The notes beneath the pieces were generated by a model that was not told where the DNA came from, searched no databases, and saw only the letters and a program-made list of their open reading frames with translations. From Erythrobacter sp. SDW2 (GTDB lineage: Bacteria > Pseudomonadota > Alphaproteobacteria > Sphingomonadales > Sphingomonadaceae), in NCBI RefSeq assembly GCF_021431965.1, contig NZ_CP090370.1, positions 1,612,001-1,676,000 of the forward strand: a DNA stretch of 64,000 bases, written 5' to 3'. The translations under genes and the position numbers were made by a program. The stretch's first letter is position 1, and each line of letters begins with the position of its first letter. This document shows, piece by piece, positions 43,468 to 53,792 of the stretch.

Positions 43468-44664
43468 TCAGACCAGCTCGACCGCCACCGCCGTCGCTTC
43501 GCCGCCGCCGATACAGAGCGAGGCGACGCCGCGCGTTTTGCCCAGGCTCTTGAGCGCATTGAGCAGGGTCACGATGATGCGGGTGCCGCTGGCCCCGATC
43601 GGGTGACCTAGCGCGGTAGCACCGCCATTGACGTTGATCCGGTCGTGCGGGATGCCGATGTCGCGCATGGCGAACATGGCAACGCAGGCGAAGGCTTCGT
43701 TGACTTCCCACAGGTCGACATCGTCGACCGACCAGCCGGCCCGCTCGAGCACCTTGTTGATCGCGCCCACAGGGGCAGTGGTGAAGTCCTTCGGCTCCTG
43801 TGCATGGGCGGCGAGCGCGACGATCTTCGCCACCGGGGCCTGGCCATTGGCGATGGCGAGGCTTTCGCGGGTCAGGACGACAGCGGCGGCACCGTCCGAG
43901 ATCGAGGAGGAAGTCGCCGCTGTGATGGTGCCGTCCTTGGCAAAGGCCGGGCGCAGCTGCGGGATCTTGTCGGGCTTGCCCTTGCCGGGCTGCTCATCGG
44001 TGGCAACCGTCACTTCGCCTGCGCGGGTGGTGAAGGTGACGGGCACGACTTCGCCATCGAAAGCGCCGCTGGAAATGGCTTCGTTGGCGCGGCGCAGCGA
44101 CTCGATGGAATAGTTGTCCTGCTCTTCGCGCGTCAGCTGGTAGTCATTGGCGGTGTCCTGCGCGAAGGTGCCCATGGCGCGGCCTTCCTCATAGGCGTCT
44201 TCCAGCCCGTCGAGGAACATGTGGTCATAGGCGGTATCATGCCCGATGCGCGCGCCGCTGCGGTGCTTCTTGAGCAGGTAAGGGGCGTTGGTCATGCTCT
44301 CCATCCCGCCGGCGATGACATAGTCGACCGAACCGCTGGCGAGCGCCTCGGCACCCATGATAACGGTCTGCATGCCGCTGCCGCAGACTTTGTTGACGGT
44401 GGTTGCCTGAACCGACTTGGGCAGGCCGGCCTTGAGCGCGGCCTGCCGCGCCGGCGCCTGGCCGAGCCCGGCAGGAAGCACACAGCCCATATAGGCGCGG
44501 TCGAACTTCTCGCCCGGGACGCCCGAACGCTCGACCGCCGCCTTGACGGCAGTGGCGCCCAGGTCGGTCGCGGAAACATCGGCCAGCGCGCCCTGCATCC
44601 CGCCCATCGGAGTGCGGGCATAGGAGAGGATCACGACCGGATCGGATGCGGAAAACTGTGCCAT
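43468..44664 (-). CDS. Acetyl-CoA C-acetyltransferase (thiolase)
   Basis: This 398-residue thiolase condenses or cleaves acyl-CoA (acetoacetyl-CoA in the typical case). Catalytic residues are Cys94 in NKVCGSGMQT, His354 in GGATALGHPIGASG and Cys384 in SLCIGGGEA. NEAFACVAM matches the conserved NEAF motif. A long open frame runs antisense through the gene and is not real. It is divergent from the aldehyde dehydrogenase gene with a 174-base gap. It may serve isoleucine or fatty-acid breakdown, or polyhydroxyalkanoate supply. Confidence 0.95.
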   Translation of the reverse strand: MAQFSASDPVVILSYARTPMGGMQGALADVSATDLGATAVKAAVERSGVPGEKFDRAYMGCVLPAGLGQAPARQAALKAGLPKSVQATTVNKVCGSGMQTVIMGAEALASGSVDYVIAGGMESMTNAPYLLKKHRSGARIGHDTAYDHMFLDGLEDAYEEGRAMGTFAQDTANDYQLTREEQDNYSIESLRRANEAISSGAFDGEVVPVTFTTRAGEVTVATDEQPGKGKPDKIPQLRPAFAKDGTITAATSSSISDGAAAVVLTRESLAIANGQAPVAKIVALAAHAQEPKDFTTAPVGAINKVLERAGWSVDDVDLWEVNEAFACVAMFAMRDIGIPHDRINVNGGATALGHPIGASGTRIIVTLLNALKSLGKTRGVASLCIGGGEATAVAVELV

Positions 44665-44838
44665 GGCTGGGGGCCTTTCATTGCGGGTTCCAGATTGCCG
44701 CCGTCCCTAATGCTGCACTGCGGCAATGGCAAACAGGATACGTTTGCAGGCGGCCAAGCGGCGCTCAAAGGCGCACTTGTCTTTGGCGAGTGGATGGGGG
44801 AGATAGGTCCCAAAGCGAAACCCGAGAGGAGAGTCCCG

Positions 44839-46272
44839 ATGGCAGACGACAAGAAGGCGCAGATGGAAGCGATCCTGCAAAAGCAGCGCGCATCCTTCAC
44901 AGCGGCCCGCCCCGAACCATTGAGCCAGCGCCGCGACCGCATCCAGCGCGCCATTGCGATGTTGGTCGATCACGGTGAGGAATTGGCCCGGGCCATGGCA
45001 TCGGACTTCGGCAACCGCAGCCACGAGGCCTCGATGATCACCGACATCACCGGTACGATCGGTTTCGGCAAGTATTGTCTCAAGCACTTGGACAAATGGG
45101 CCAAGGCCGAGAAGCGTTCGGTGCGTTTCCCGCTTGGATTGCTGGGGGCCAAGGCGGAACTGCGTTATGAGCCCAAGGGTGTGATCGGTATCCTCTCGCC
45201 CTGGAACTTCCCGGTAAACCTCTCCATCGGACCGCTGATGCAGGTCCTGGCCGCCGGCAACAGGGCGATGATCAAGCCGAGCGAGTTCACCGAGCGGACC
45301 AGCGAGCTGACGGCAGAACTCGTGGCGAAGTATTTCGCCGAGGAAGAAGTTGCGGTAATTACCGGGAGCCCGGAAGTTGCGGCCGCATTCTCGTCGCTGC
45401 AGTTCGACCACCTGGTATTCACCGGCTCGACCGCGACCGGGCGCCGGGTGATGGAGGTGGCGGGGCGCAACCTCGTGCCGGTGACTCTGGAGCTGGGCGG
45501 CAAGTCGCCGGTGTTCCTTGGCCGCAGCGCCAATTTCGAGCAGGCGGGCGAGCGTATCGCATTGGGCAAGATGCTCAACGCCGGGCAGATCTGCCTCGCG
45601 CCCGACTATATGTATGTACCCGAGGACAAGGAGCAGGATGCGGTCAACTCGGTGCGTCAGGCGGCGCACAACATGTATCCGACGCTGCTCGACAATGATG
45701 ACTACACCTCGATTGTCACCGACCGGCATTATGACCGGTTGCAGACCATGGTCGCCGATGCGCGCGACAAGGGCGCCGAGGTGATCGAGGTCAATCCAGC
45801 GAACGAGGACTTCTCCTCCACCAATGCGCGCAAGATGCCCCTTACCATCCTGCGCAACGTCAATGACGATATGATGGCGATGCAGGAGGAAATCTTCGGC
45901 CCGGTGCTGCCGGTCAAGACATACAAGAACATCGATGAAGCGATCGATTTCGTGAACGAGCGCGACCGGCCTCTGGGCCTCTACTACTTCGGCGCGGACA
46001 GCGGCGAGCGCGAGCACGTGCTGAAGCGGACGATTTCGGGCGGGGTCACTGTCAATGACGTGATCATGCATGTTTCGATGGAGGACCTTCCCTTCGGCGG
46101 GGTCGGGCCGAGCGGGATCGGCTCGTACCACGGGCCGGAAGGTTTCAAGGAATTCAGCCACGCCCGCAGTGTTTATACCCAACCCAAGGTGGATGTTGCC
46201 AAGCTTGCCGGGCTCAAGCCGCCCTATGGCGACGTCACCCGCAAGACCATCGCCCGGGAGATGAAGAAGTGA
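44839..46272 (+). CDS. calB: Coniferyl-aldehyde-type aldehyde dehydrogenase
   Basis: This 477-residue NAD(P)-dependent aldehyde dehydrogenase has general base Glu218 in TLELGGKSPVFLG and nucleophile Cys252 in NAGQICLAPDYMYV. SPWNFPVNLSIGPLMQVLAAG and FTGSTATGRRVM are the cofactor regions. The sequence matches the CalB/ALDH3-like group, acting on aromatic or long-chain aldehydes. The frame is open far upstream, but ATG 44839 follows GAGAGGAGAG and begins the family's usual N-terminus. Its last bases overlap the next gene (GTGA). Confidence 0.9.
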   Translation: MADDKKAQMEAILQKQRASFTAARPEPLSQRRDRIQRAIAMLVDHGEELARAMASDFGNRSHEASMITDITGTIGFGKYCLKHLDKWAKAEKRSVRFPLGLLGAKAELRYEPKGVIGILSPWNFPVNLSIGPLMQVLAAGNRAMIKPSEFTERTSELTAELVAKYFAEEEVAVITGSPEVAAAFSSLQFDHLVFTGSTATGRRVMEVAGRNLVPVTLELGGKSPVFLGRSANFEQAGERIALGKMLNAGQICLAPDYMYVPEDKEQDAVNSVRQAAHNMYPTLLDNDDYTSIVTDRHYDRLQTMVADARDKGAEVIEVNPANEDFSSTNARKMPLTILRNVNDDMMAMQEEIFGPVLPVKTYKNIDEAIDFVNERDRPLGLYYFGADSGEREHVLKRTISGGVTVNDVIMHVSMEDLPFGGVGPSGIGSYHGPEGFKEFSHARSVYTQPKVDVAKLAGLKPPYGDVTRKTIAREMKK

Positions 46273-47522
46273 GACATGCCGCGCTGGCGCTGCTGCTGAC
46301 CACGTGCCTGGCGGCACCTGCAAGCGCGGGCGAACTGATCCCGCCGATCGAGGAATGGCAATTCGTCACCGAGGAGACGGGCCAGCTTGCGACGGTCGAG
46401 GAATTGCAGGCGCTGGCGGAGAGATACCCCGATAGCGCGTCGGTCTACCGCCGGCTGCTTGGCGCGCAACTTGAAGCCGGCGATCCGGAGGCCGTGGATA
46501 CGGCGCTCACCCTGGTCGAGCGTGGCTATGCCTTCAGCGATGCCGGAGCCGATGCAATTGCGGCAGCGATTGGCGACGAAGAAACGAAGGAGTTGTTCCT
46601 CGCTGTCAATGAAGTGAGTAAGGAGCGAGTTGGGAGCAGCACACTCGTCGCGAACGTTCCCGCCGATGCCATGCTGGTGGAAGGTGTCGCAGTCGACCCC
46701 GTCAACGGCCGGCTCATGGTCAGCACCGTGGTCTCGCGCAAGCTGTTCCGCCCCGACGACGGCGGGGCGTGGGAAGCAATTGAAATCGAAAATGCAGGCA
46801 GCCTTTCCGCAATGGTGCCAGACCCGGACCGAGGCCTGATCTGGATTGCCTCGGGCGAGTTCGACGAGACCCCTGGTGACCCGGCCTATGCCGCCGCGCT
46901 CGGCTTCGATCCGGCCACGGGCAGGGTTGCAAGAACGCTGTATGCCAACGGGTTCGTTCCGCTCGGAGATATCGCGGTGGGGGACGATGGCCGCGTTTTC
47001 GCAGCCAACCCGGTCGCGGGCGAAATCCATTACGCCGATCCTGACAGTGAGGAAGGTTTTCGCGCGCTAGTGGGAGCAGGTGTGTTTCGCTCGCCGCAGG
47101 GGATGGTCAAGGTTCCGGAGCAAAACCGGTTGATCGTCAGCGATTACAGCTACGGTCTTGCCATGCTCGACTGGGACAGCGGCAAGCTCTGGCGGATCGG
47201 CAATGCCACCGGCGAATGGCTCGATGGGATCGATGCGCTGCTGCGGTATGGCAACAGCCTGATTGCGGTCCAGAACGGTCTCCAGCCCAAACGTATCGTC
47301 AAGCTGGACATGACCGAGGACTGGCTGGCGGTCACCAAGGCAACTGTGCTCGAAGCCGCCAGTCCCGACTGGACCGAGCCGGTCGGCGCGACGATTGACA
47401 GGGATCGCCTGCTCTATGTCGCAACCGGCCAGTGGGACGTTTTCGGCGAGGGCGGGGCGGTGCGCGAGGGCAACCAGCCAAAGCCGACCGATATCCGCGC
47501 TATCGACCTTTCCGGGAATTGA
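46269..47522 (+). CDS. Exported beta-propeller-like protein (SMP-30/NHL-like)
   Basis: The 417-residue protein has a cleavable signal (LALLLTTCLAAPASAGE) and a helical region (residues 40-110, TPR-like in composition). A repeated pattern of beta blades follows: VEGVAVDPVNGRLMVSTV, DPDRGLIWIASGEFDETP, DIAVGDDGRVFAANPVAG, MVKVPEQNRLIVSDYSYG and ATIDRDRLLYVATGQW. This suggests a periplasmic six-bladed propeller like gluconolactonase/NHL proteins. The GTG start overlaps the aldehyde dehydrogenase stop by four bases. The enzymatic role is uncertain. Confidence 0.75.
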   Translation: MRHAALALLLTTCLAAPASAGELIPPIEEWQFVTEETGQLATVEELQALAERYPDSASVYRRLLGAQLEAGDPEAVDTALTLVERGYAFSDAGADAIAAAIGDEETKELFLAVNEVSKERVGSSTLVANVPADAMLVEGVAVDPVNGRLMVSTVVSRKLFRPDDGGAWEAIEIENAGSLSAMVPDPDRGLIWIASGEFDETPGDPAYAAALGFDPATGRVARTLYANGFVPLGDIAVGDDGRVFAANPVAGEIHYADPDSEEGFRALVGAGVFRSPQGMVKVPEQNRLIVSDYSYGLAMLDWDSGKLWRIGNATGEWLDGIDALLRYGNSLIAVQNGLQPKRIVKLDMTEDWLAVTKATVLEAASPDWTEPVGATIDRDRLLYVATGQWDVFGEGGAVREGNQPKPTDIRAIDLSGN

Positions 47523-47638
47523 CCGGAACTGGTGTGATTTGCACGGTTTGGTGAGGGATTTGCGGGCTTCCCGGCCTTGCGCCGCGCGCCACAGCGGCCT
47601 AGGGGCGGGCGCAACTTTGCCCCTAAAGGGAATCGCCT

Positions 47639-48013
47639 GTGGTCGATCTGTCGCAATACCTGCCGATCCTCATCTTCCTGTTCATCGCGGTGGCGCTGTC
47701 GGCGCTGTTCGTGTTCCTGCCCATGGGTGTCTCGTACCTGACCGGTACGCACCAACCCAATGCCGAGAAGAACAGCGAATATGAATGCGGCTTTCCGGCT
47801 TTCGAAGACCCGCGCAGCCAGTTCGATGTGCGGTTCTATCTCGTCGCAATTCTCTTTATCATCTTCGACCTTGAGGCCGCGTTCCTGTTTCCCTGGGCGG
47901 TCAGCCTCGATCTGACCGGCTGGGCCGGCTGGACCACGATGATGATCTTCCTCGGCGAACTGGCCATCGGCCTGGCCTACGCATGGAAGAAGGGCGCGCT
48001 GGAGTGGGAATGA
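47639..48013 (+). CDS. nuoA: NADH-quinone oxidoreductase subunit A
   Basis: This 124-residue membrane subunit of complex I has three predicted helices ([60 protein letters not shown]). The conserved segment is [20 protein letters not shown], with the Cys near quinone entry. It starts with GTG behind AAAGGGAA, 116 bases after the propeller gene, and opens the nuo operon; the promoter is probably in that gap, though I could not identify its boxes. Confidence 0.95.
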   Translation: MVDLSQYLPILIFLFIAVALSALFVFLPMGVSYLTGTHQPNAEKNSEYECGFPAFEDPRSQFDVRFYLVAILFIIFDLEAAFLFPWAVSLDLTGWAGWTTMMIFLGELAIGLAYAWKKGALEWE

Positions 48014-48014
48014 T

Positions 48015-48599
48015 ATGAGTACCGCCAACACGACACTGGCCGGGCTGACGCCCGCCACCATCGGCCAGATGCCGACCGCCCGTCCGGGCGAAGTGCGGCA
48101 GCCCGACGCCGCCTATTTCCGCGCGCTGCAGACCGAGGTCAACGACAAGGGCTTCCTCGTCACCAGTACCGAGGAGCTGTTCCAGTGGGCCCGCACCGGC
48201 TCGCTGTGGTGGATGACCTTCGGCCTCGCCTGCTGCGCGGTCGAGATGATCCACGTCAACATGCCGCGCTATGACATGGAACGCTTCGGCGTCGTTCCGC
48301 GCGCCAGCCCGCGCCAGTCGGACGTAATGATCGTGGCCGGCACGCTGTGCAACAAGATGGCCCCCGCACTGCGCAAGGTTTACGACCAGATGTCGGAGCC
48401 GAAGTACGTGATCAGCATGGGCAGCTGCGCCAATGGCGGCGGCTATTACCACTACAGCTACTCTGTCGTGCGCGGCTGCGATCGTATCGTCCCCGTCGAT
48501 ATCTATGTGCCCGGTTGCCCGCCGACAGCTGAGGCGCTGCTTTACGGCGTGATGCAGCTCCAGCGGAAGATCCGCCGCGAAGGGACGATTGAACGATGA
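48015..48599 (+). CDS. nuoB: NADH-quinone oxidoreductase subunit B
   Basis: This 194-residue subunit carries cluster N2, the last iron-sulfur centre before quinone. The four Cys ligands are C73 and C74 ([12 protein letters not shown]), C138 ([11 protein letters not shown]) and C168 ([12 protein letters not shown]). The N-terminal 45 residues are an extension of low conservation. It starts one base after the nuoA stop and its end overlaps nuoC by four bases. Confidence 0.97.
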   Translation: MSTANTTLAGLTPATIGQMPTARPGEVRQPDAAYFRALQTEVNDKGFLVTSTEELFQWARTGSLWWMTFGLACCAVEMIHVNMPRYDMERFGVVPRASPRQSDVMIVAGTLCNKMAPALRKVYDQMSEPKYVISMGSCANGGGYYHYSYSVVRGCDRIVPVDIYVPGCPPTAEALLYGVMQLQRKIRREGTIER

Positions 48600-49384
48600 G
48601 TGTCGTCCACTCCGCACCCCGTATCGCCTCCAACGAAGGTGTGCTCGACACGCTGACCAAGGCGCTTGGCGACATGGTCGTTGCGTCGAAGGAAGAGTAT
48701 GGCGAGATCGTCATCACTGTCGCGCGCGACCGGATCGAGGACGCGCTGCGCGATTTGCGGGACAATCACGCCTACCAGCAGCTGGTCGAGATGGCCGGGG
48801 TCGACTACCCGGATCGGCCTGAGCGGTTCGAAGTGGTCTACATGCTTCTGAGCCTGACGAAGAACCACCGCATCATGGTCAAGCTCAGCGCGGCCGATAG
48901 CACCCCGGTACCGACCGTCACCACGCTGTGGCCCAACGCCGGCTGGCTCGAGCGCGAAGTGTTCGACATGTACGGCGTGCTGTTCAGCGGCAATCCGGAC
49001 CTGCGCCGCATCCTGACCGACTACGGCTTCGAAGGGCATCCCTTCCGCAAGGACTTCCCGCTTACTGGTTATACCGAGCTGCGCTATTCCGAAGAAGAAA
49101 AGCGCGTTGTCTATGAGCCGGTCGAACTTGCGCAGGACCTGCGGCAGTTCGATTTCCTCTCGCCATGGGAAGGCCCGGACTATGTCCTGCCTGGTGACGA
49201 GAAGGCGCGGGTAACGCCGCCCGATCCGGGTTCTCCTCCCGTCGATACGCCCAAGACCACGGAAAAGCCTTCGCAGACGGGTGCCGGCGCCAAGACCGAT
49301 GCCAAGGCTGCCGAGACGAGCGAAGCCGATCCCCCTGCCATGGAGGAAGGTGAGGGTGAAGCGAAGGACGGCGGGAAGGACTGA
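48596..49384 (+). CDS. nuoC: NADH-quinone oxidoreductase subunit C
   Basis: This 262-residue peripheral subunit is fused to D in some bacteria but separate here. The core has [55 protein letters not shown] and [15 protein letters not shown]. From about residue 203 it carries a 60-residue low-complexity tail rich in Pro, Thr, Ala, Glu and Lys (for example [19 protein letters not shown]), which is longer than the basic family length. The stop overlaps the ATG of the following lipoprotein gene (TGATG). Confidence 0.96.
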   Translation: MSVVHSAPRIASNEGVLDTLTKALGDMVVASKEEYGEIVITVARDRIEDALRDLRDNHAYQQLVEMAGVDYPDRPERFEVVYMLLSLTKNHRIMVKLSAADSTPVPTVTTLWPNAGWLEREVFDMYGVLFSGNPDLRRILTDYGFEGHPFRKDFPLTGYTELRYSEEEKRVVYEPVELAQDLRQFDFLSPWEGPDYVLPGDEKARVTPPDPGSPPVDTPKTTEKPSQTGAGAKTDAKAAETSEADPPAMEEGEGEAKDGGKD

Positions 49385-49929
49385 TGCTGCCTGCGCGTAT
49401 CCTTTTCCTGGCTGTAACGGGCGGGGCTTTGACCCTGACGGCCTGTGCACCTGAAGGTGCGCAAGAAAGCGCTGACGACTTTGCCAGCCGGATTGGTGCG
49501 TCCGAGGGCGCATCCTCTCCGACTACGGCAGAGGTCGAAGCCATGGCCAATCAGCCCAACGCCCCCGTTTCGCAAATCCCGGCAGGCACGGATGTGAAGT
49601 TCCTTCAGCGTCTCGGCGATATCGCCAATGTCGACCTCGGCCCGCGCACCGGTGGCTGCACTTTCCAGGAAGTCGGGCGCGAGGTGTTCTATGTCTCGGG
49701 CCACTCGCTGGGCGGCAAGGGCGTGGTCCGCGTCGGGGGCCAGCTGGTGACGGTCGATGCCAAGGGCGGCCTCGGCCCGATCTGGGCAGGCACCACTTAC
49801 TCCGCTCCCGGTATCAGCATCAGCGTGGCCCCCGCGGCCGGCAACCAGGCCCGGCGTCCGGCCAATATGGTCGTGACCGACGCCAAGGGCGAAACCCAGA
49901 GCTACAGCGGCGATTGGATCTGCGGATGA
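49384..49929 (+). CDS. Hypothetical lipoprotein encoded inside the nuo operon (between nuoC and nuoD)
   Basis: The 181-residue protein has a lipobox in [12 protein letters not shown], predicting a Cys21-acylated lipoprotein. A low-complexity Ser/Ala/Glu linker is followed by a compact domain: [60 protein letters not shown] and a C-terminal Cys in SGDWICG. I do not recognise the domain. It is coupled at both ends: its ATG overlaps nuoC's stop by one base, and nuoD's ATG overlaps its stop by four. That makes co-expression with complex I certain in layout, though not proof of shared function. Confidence 0.75.
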   Translation: MLPARILFLAVTGGALTLTACAPEGAQESADDFASRIGASEGASSPTTAEVEAMANQPNAPVSQIPAGTDVKFLQRLGDIANVDLGPRTGGCTFQEVGREVFYVSGHSLGGKGVVRVGGQLVTVDAKGGLGPIWAGTTYSAPGISISVAPAAGNQARRPANMVVTDAKGETQSYSGDWICG

Positions 49930-51137
49930 GCGTGCAACTCGAAGAGTCCCCGACCACCGGCGACGAGGTCATCAGCAACTACACCATCAACTTCGGGCCG
50001 CAGCACCCGGCGGCGCACGGCGTGCTGCGCATGGTGATGGAGCTTGATGGCGAGATCATCGAACGGATCGACCCGCATGTCGGCCTGCTCCACCGCGGGA
50101 CCGAGAAGCTGATCGAGCACAAGACCTACCTCCAGGCGCTGCCCTATTTTGACCGGCTCGATTACTGCAGCCCGCTGTGCATGGAGCACAGCTATGTGCT
50201 CGCGATCGAGAAGCTGCTCAATCTCGAAGTGCCGATCCGCGCGCAATATCTGCGCGTGCTGTTCGCCGAGCTGACCCGCATCTGCAACCACATGCTCAAC
50301 ATCGGGGCGCATGTGATGGATGTCGGCGCGATGACGCCGAACCTGTGGGTGTTCGAACTGCGCGAGGATTGCCTCAACTTTTTCGAACGCGCCAGCGGTG
50401 CGCGCATGCACAGCGCCTGGTTCCGTCCCGGCGGTGTGCACCAGGACGTGCCCGAAAAGCTGCTAGTCGATATCGGCGACTGGCTCGACACCCGCCTGCC
50501 GGAACTGTTCGGCGACGCCATGAGCCTCGTCATGGACAACCGCATCTTCAAGCAGCGCAATGTCGATATCGCTGTCGTCAGCAAGGACGATGCCGTCGCC
50601 TGGGGCTTCAGCGGCCCGATGATCCGTGCAGCGGGCATCCCGTGGGATATCCGCAAGAGCCAGCCCTACGAAGTTTATGACCGGATGGAGTTCGACATTC
50701 CCGTCGGCACCAATTCGGACTGCTATGACCGCTTTATGGTGCGGGTGAAGGAAGTCTACGAAAGCGCCAAGATCATCAAGCAGTGCATAGCCCAGATGCC
50801 TTCAGGCCCCGTTGCCAGCACCGACGGCAAGATCTCGCCCCCCAAGCGCGGCGAGATGAAGCAGTCGATGGAAAGCCTGATCCACCACTTCAAGCTCTAC
50901 ACCGAAGGCTTCAAGGTCCCGGCAGGCGAGGTCTATGTCGCGACCGAAAGCCCCAAGGGCGAATTCGGCGTCTATCTCGTCAGCGATGGCACCAACAAGC
51001 CGTATCGCTGCAAGATCCGCCCGACCGCTTTCAGCCACCTCCAAGCGATGGACTTCATGTCCAAAGGCCACATGCTGCCCGACGCGACGGCCATCCTCGG
51101 CGCGATCGACGTGGTGTTCGGGGAGTGTGACCGGTGA
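49926..51137 (+). CDS. nuoD: NADH-quinone oxidoreductase subunit D
   Basis: This 403-residue subunit lines the quinone site with NuoB. Typical segments are [71 protein letters not shown] and the C-terminal [27 protein letters not shown] 49926 overlaps the lipoprotein stop and gives the usual length; a start 12 bases upstream is unlikely. The stop overlaps a small open frame at 51137. Confidence 0.97.
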   Translation: MSVQLEESPTTGDEVISNYTINFGPQHPAAHGVLRMVMELDGEIIERIDPHVGLLHRGTEKLIEHKTYLQALPYFDRLDYCSPLCMEHSYVLAIEKLLNLEVPIRAQYLRVLFAELTRICNHMLNIGAHVMDVGAMTPNLWVFELREDCLNFFERASGARMHSAWFRPGGVHQDVPEKLLVDIGDWLDTRLPELFGDAMSLVMDNRIFKQRNVDIAVVSKDDAVAWGFSGPMIRAAGIPWDIRKSQPYEVYDRMEFDIPVGTNSDCYDRFMVRVKEVYESAKIIKQCIAQMPSGPVASTDGKISPPKRGEMKQSMESLIHHFKLYTEGFKVPAGEVYVATESPKGEFGVYLVSDGTNKPYRCKIRPTAFSHLQAMDFMSKGHMLPDATAILGAIDVVFGECDR

Positions 51138-51265
51138 TGCTGCGCCTTCTCAAATTCGCCCGATCACTTCCGCGGCCGCTGCACTACTTTTTTGCGCTGC
51201 TCAGCAATGGCACCCATGCAGCGCCCAATGCGAAGGCCAGGAACAAAGGTCAGACCCATGGCTGA
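51137..51265 (+). CDS. Possible small protein between nuoD and nuoE
   Basis: This is an open frame of 42 codons whose ATG overlaps the nuoD stop (GTG at 51134 also in frame). The product starts [20 protein letters not shown], with a weak hydrophobic stretch and a basic tail ending GQTHG. Its stop lies inside the decayed copy of the nuoE start (51258), just as the 60-residue gene at 51407 ends inside the real nuoE start. It may be a true small gene or a relic. Confidence 0.35.
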   Translation: MLRLLKFARSLPRPLHYFFALLSNGTHAAPNAKARNKGQTHG

Positions 51266-51274
51266 TCGTCATCT
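51256..51274 (+). repeat. Duplicated nuoE start sequence, upstream (decayed) copy
   Basis: The 19 bases CCATGGCTGATCGTCATCT are identical to 51580-51598, which span the true nuoE start, exactly 324 bases downstream. Similarity continues less exactly on both sides. The upstream copy would encode MADRHLAAKLPG, then runs into the palindromic repeat and stops at 51410, so it is not a functional nuoE. Confidence 0.8.
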
Positions 51275-51310
51275 AGCCGCCAAGCTACCCGGGTTTTGCG
51301 AGCCATTCTT

Positions 51311-51390
51311 CGTCATTGCGAGGAGTCGCAGGCGACGCGGCAATCCAGAGGGCGAAATGCTGGATTGCTTCGCTGCGCTCGCAATCACGA
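51311..51390. repeat. REP-like palindromic repeat (GCAATCCAG/CTGGATTGC family)
   Basis: This is a nested inverted repeat: TCATTGCGAG (51313-51322) against CTCGCAATCA (51379-51388, one mismatch) and GCAATCCAG (51340-51348) against CTGGATTGC (51360-51368, exact). The sequence type is widespread between genes of sphingomonads. It lies in the nuoD-nuoE gap, between the decayed nuoE start copy and the 60-residue gene. Confidence 0.8.
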
Positions 51391-51406
51391 GTGGGGGGCG
51401 ACGCGC

Positions 51407-51589
51407 ATGATCCTCCGCGAACTCTTCATCTTCATCGCGGCGTTCGCGGCATTCGCTTCGGCGGTTGCAGCCTACCTTGCCGTGTTTCATGGGGCATCGA
51501 GCCTCAAGGAAGTCCTTTCGACGGCGGGTGCCGCTGTCATCGGCCTCTATGTCGGCCGCTATCTGCAACACAGGTTGAACCATGGCTGA
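51407..51589 (+). CDS. Small membrane protein between nuoD and nuoE
   Basis: This is a 60-residue protein with one long hydrophobic helix (ELFIFIAAFAAFASAVAAYL) and a second weaker one (STAGAAVIGLYVGRYLQ), ending HRLNHG. ATG 51407 lies just past the palindromic repeat. The frame is also open upstream, but those codons are repeat sequence. It overlaps the nuoE start by eight bases, so it would be coupled to nuoE. No family is recognised; a small inner-membrane protein is likely. Confidence 0.6.
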   Translation: MILRELFIFIAAFAAFASAVAAYLAVFHGASSLKEVLSTAGAAVIGLYVGRYLQHRLNHG

Positions 51590-51598
51590 TCGTCATCT
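51580..51598 (+). repeat. Duplicated nuoE start sequence, functional copy
   Basis: This is identical to 51256-51274 over 19 bases and includes the real nuoE ATG at 51582. The pair brackets the palindromic repeat and the small membrane-protein gene, as would result from a local duplication or insertion event. Confidence 0.8.
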
Positions 51599-52250
51599 CG
51601 CCCCCGATACCCCCGAACTGCGCGCGCGCTGGGGTGGCTTTGAATTTACGCCTGAAGTCAAGGCCAAGGCCGACTGGCACATCGCCAAGTATCCCGAAGG
51701 GCGTCAGCGTTCGGCGGTGATGCCGCTGCTCGACCTTGCCCAGCGGCAGGTTGGCGAAGAGACCGGCACTCAAGGCTGGCTGCCGCTGCCGGTGATAGAA
51801 TATGTCGCCAAGTATCTCGACATGCCGGTGATCCGGGTGGTCGAGGTTGCAACGTTCTATTTCATGTATAACCTTGTTCCGGTTGGGAAATACCACGTCC
51901 AGGTTTGCGGCACCACGCCCTGCATGCTGCGCGGCAGCGACGATATCATCGCCGCTTGCAAGAAGCGCGGGATGGTGAAGGGCGGTGTATCGGAAGACGG
52001 GTTGTGGACCCTGACCGAAGTCGAATGCATGGGCAATTGCGCCACCGCGCCGATGGTCCAGATCAATGACGACAATTACGAGGACCTGACCGTCGAGCGG
52101 CTCGATGCGGTGCTCGATGCGCTGGCCAAGGGCGAAACGCCCAAGGCCGGGACACAGGAGCCGGGCAAGCACACCAGCGAACCTTCGGGCGGGCCGACCA
52201 CGCTGAAAGAGATGGTCAGCGCCAATCACGATTACCGGAAGGAATGGTGA
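51582..52250 (+). CDS. nuoE: NADH-quinone oxidoreductase subunit E
   Basis: This 222-residue subunit carries cluster N1a of the NADH dehydrogenase module. The thioredoxin-like [2Fe-2S] site has Cys in VCGTTPCMLRG and ECMGNCATAP. The helical N-terminal part includes SAVMPLLDLAQRQVGEETG and VVEVATFYFMYNL. The C-terminal 45 residues (AKGETPKAGTQEPGKHTSEP) are an extension of low complexity. The 19 bases around its start are duplicated 324 bases upstream. Confidence 0.96.
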   Translation: MADRHLAPDTPELRARWGGFEFTPEVKAKADWHIAKYPEGRQRSAVMPLLDLAQRQVGEETGTQGWLPLPVIEYVAKYLDMPVIRVVEVATFYFMYNLVPVGKYHVQVCGTTPCMLRGSDDIIAACKKRGMVKGGVSEDGLWTLTEVECMGNCATAPMVQINDDNYEDLTVERLDAVLDALAKGETPKAGTQEPGKHTSEPSGGPTTLKEMVSANHDYRKEW

Positions 52251-52264
52251 TGCGAGGGTTCCAC

Positions 52265-52344
52265 GTCATCCCAGCGAAAGCTGGGATCGCTCTCCTCCTG
52301 GCTCAGGACTTGCGGCACCAGACCCCAGCTTTCGCTGGGGTGAC
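52265..52344. repeat. REP-like repeat with two inverted hairpins, nuoE-nuoF gap
   Basis: Two perfect eight-base hairpins, ATCCCAGC-GAAA-GCTGGGAT (52268-52287) and ACCCCAGC-TTTC-GCTGGGGT (52322-52341), lie in opposite order, flanked by GTC and GAC. The same design occurs at 59075-59161 with GC-richer stems. Such paired units are typical of REP-type elements. Confidence 0.82.
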
Positions 52345-52359
52345 GGAAGGGGGTCAGTA

Positions 52360-52499
52360 ATGGACATCCTTACCATTCTCGTCGCCCTCGCGCTCCTGGT
52401 CGTGGCCTGGAAGGTCATCACCGGCATGATCAAGTTCGGCGTCATGGCGCTGATCGTGATCGTCGCGGGCTATATGCTGTTTAACGGAGGGTTCGCCTG

Positions 52500-52500
<1 letters not shown>
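52360..52500 (+). CDS. Small membrane protein between nuoE and nuoF
   Basis: This 46-residue protein starts [20 protein letters not shown] and continues [20 protein letters not shown] before FNGGFA. Two hydrophobic helices joined by a short turn with Lys predict a tiny hairpin membrane protein. GGAAGGGGG precedes the ATG, and the stop overlaps the nuoF ATG by one base (TGATG), a strong sign that it is translated. No known family is recognised. Confidence 0.72.

Positions 52501-53788
<1,288 letters not shown>

Positions 53789-53792
<4 letters not shown>

Noticed and set aside
43645-44838. A long open frame that extends the aldehyde dehydrogenase gene upstream to 43645
   Set aside because: It runs antisense through the thiolase gene, has no family resemblance, and ATG 44839 has a strong ribosome site and the right N-terminus.
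51258-51410. A separate 50-codon gene starting MADRHLAAKLPG
   Set aside because: It is a copied nuoE start followed by translated palindromic repeat sequence, not an independent gene.
52265-52344. Reading the two hairpins before nuoF as a transcription terminator
   Set aside because: No T-run follows and the same paired design recurs at 59075-59161, so a REP-type repeat is the better call.
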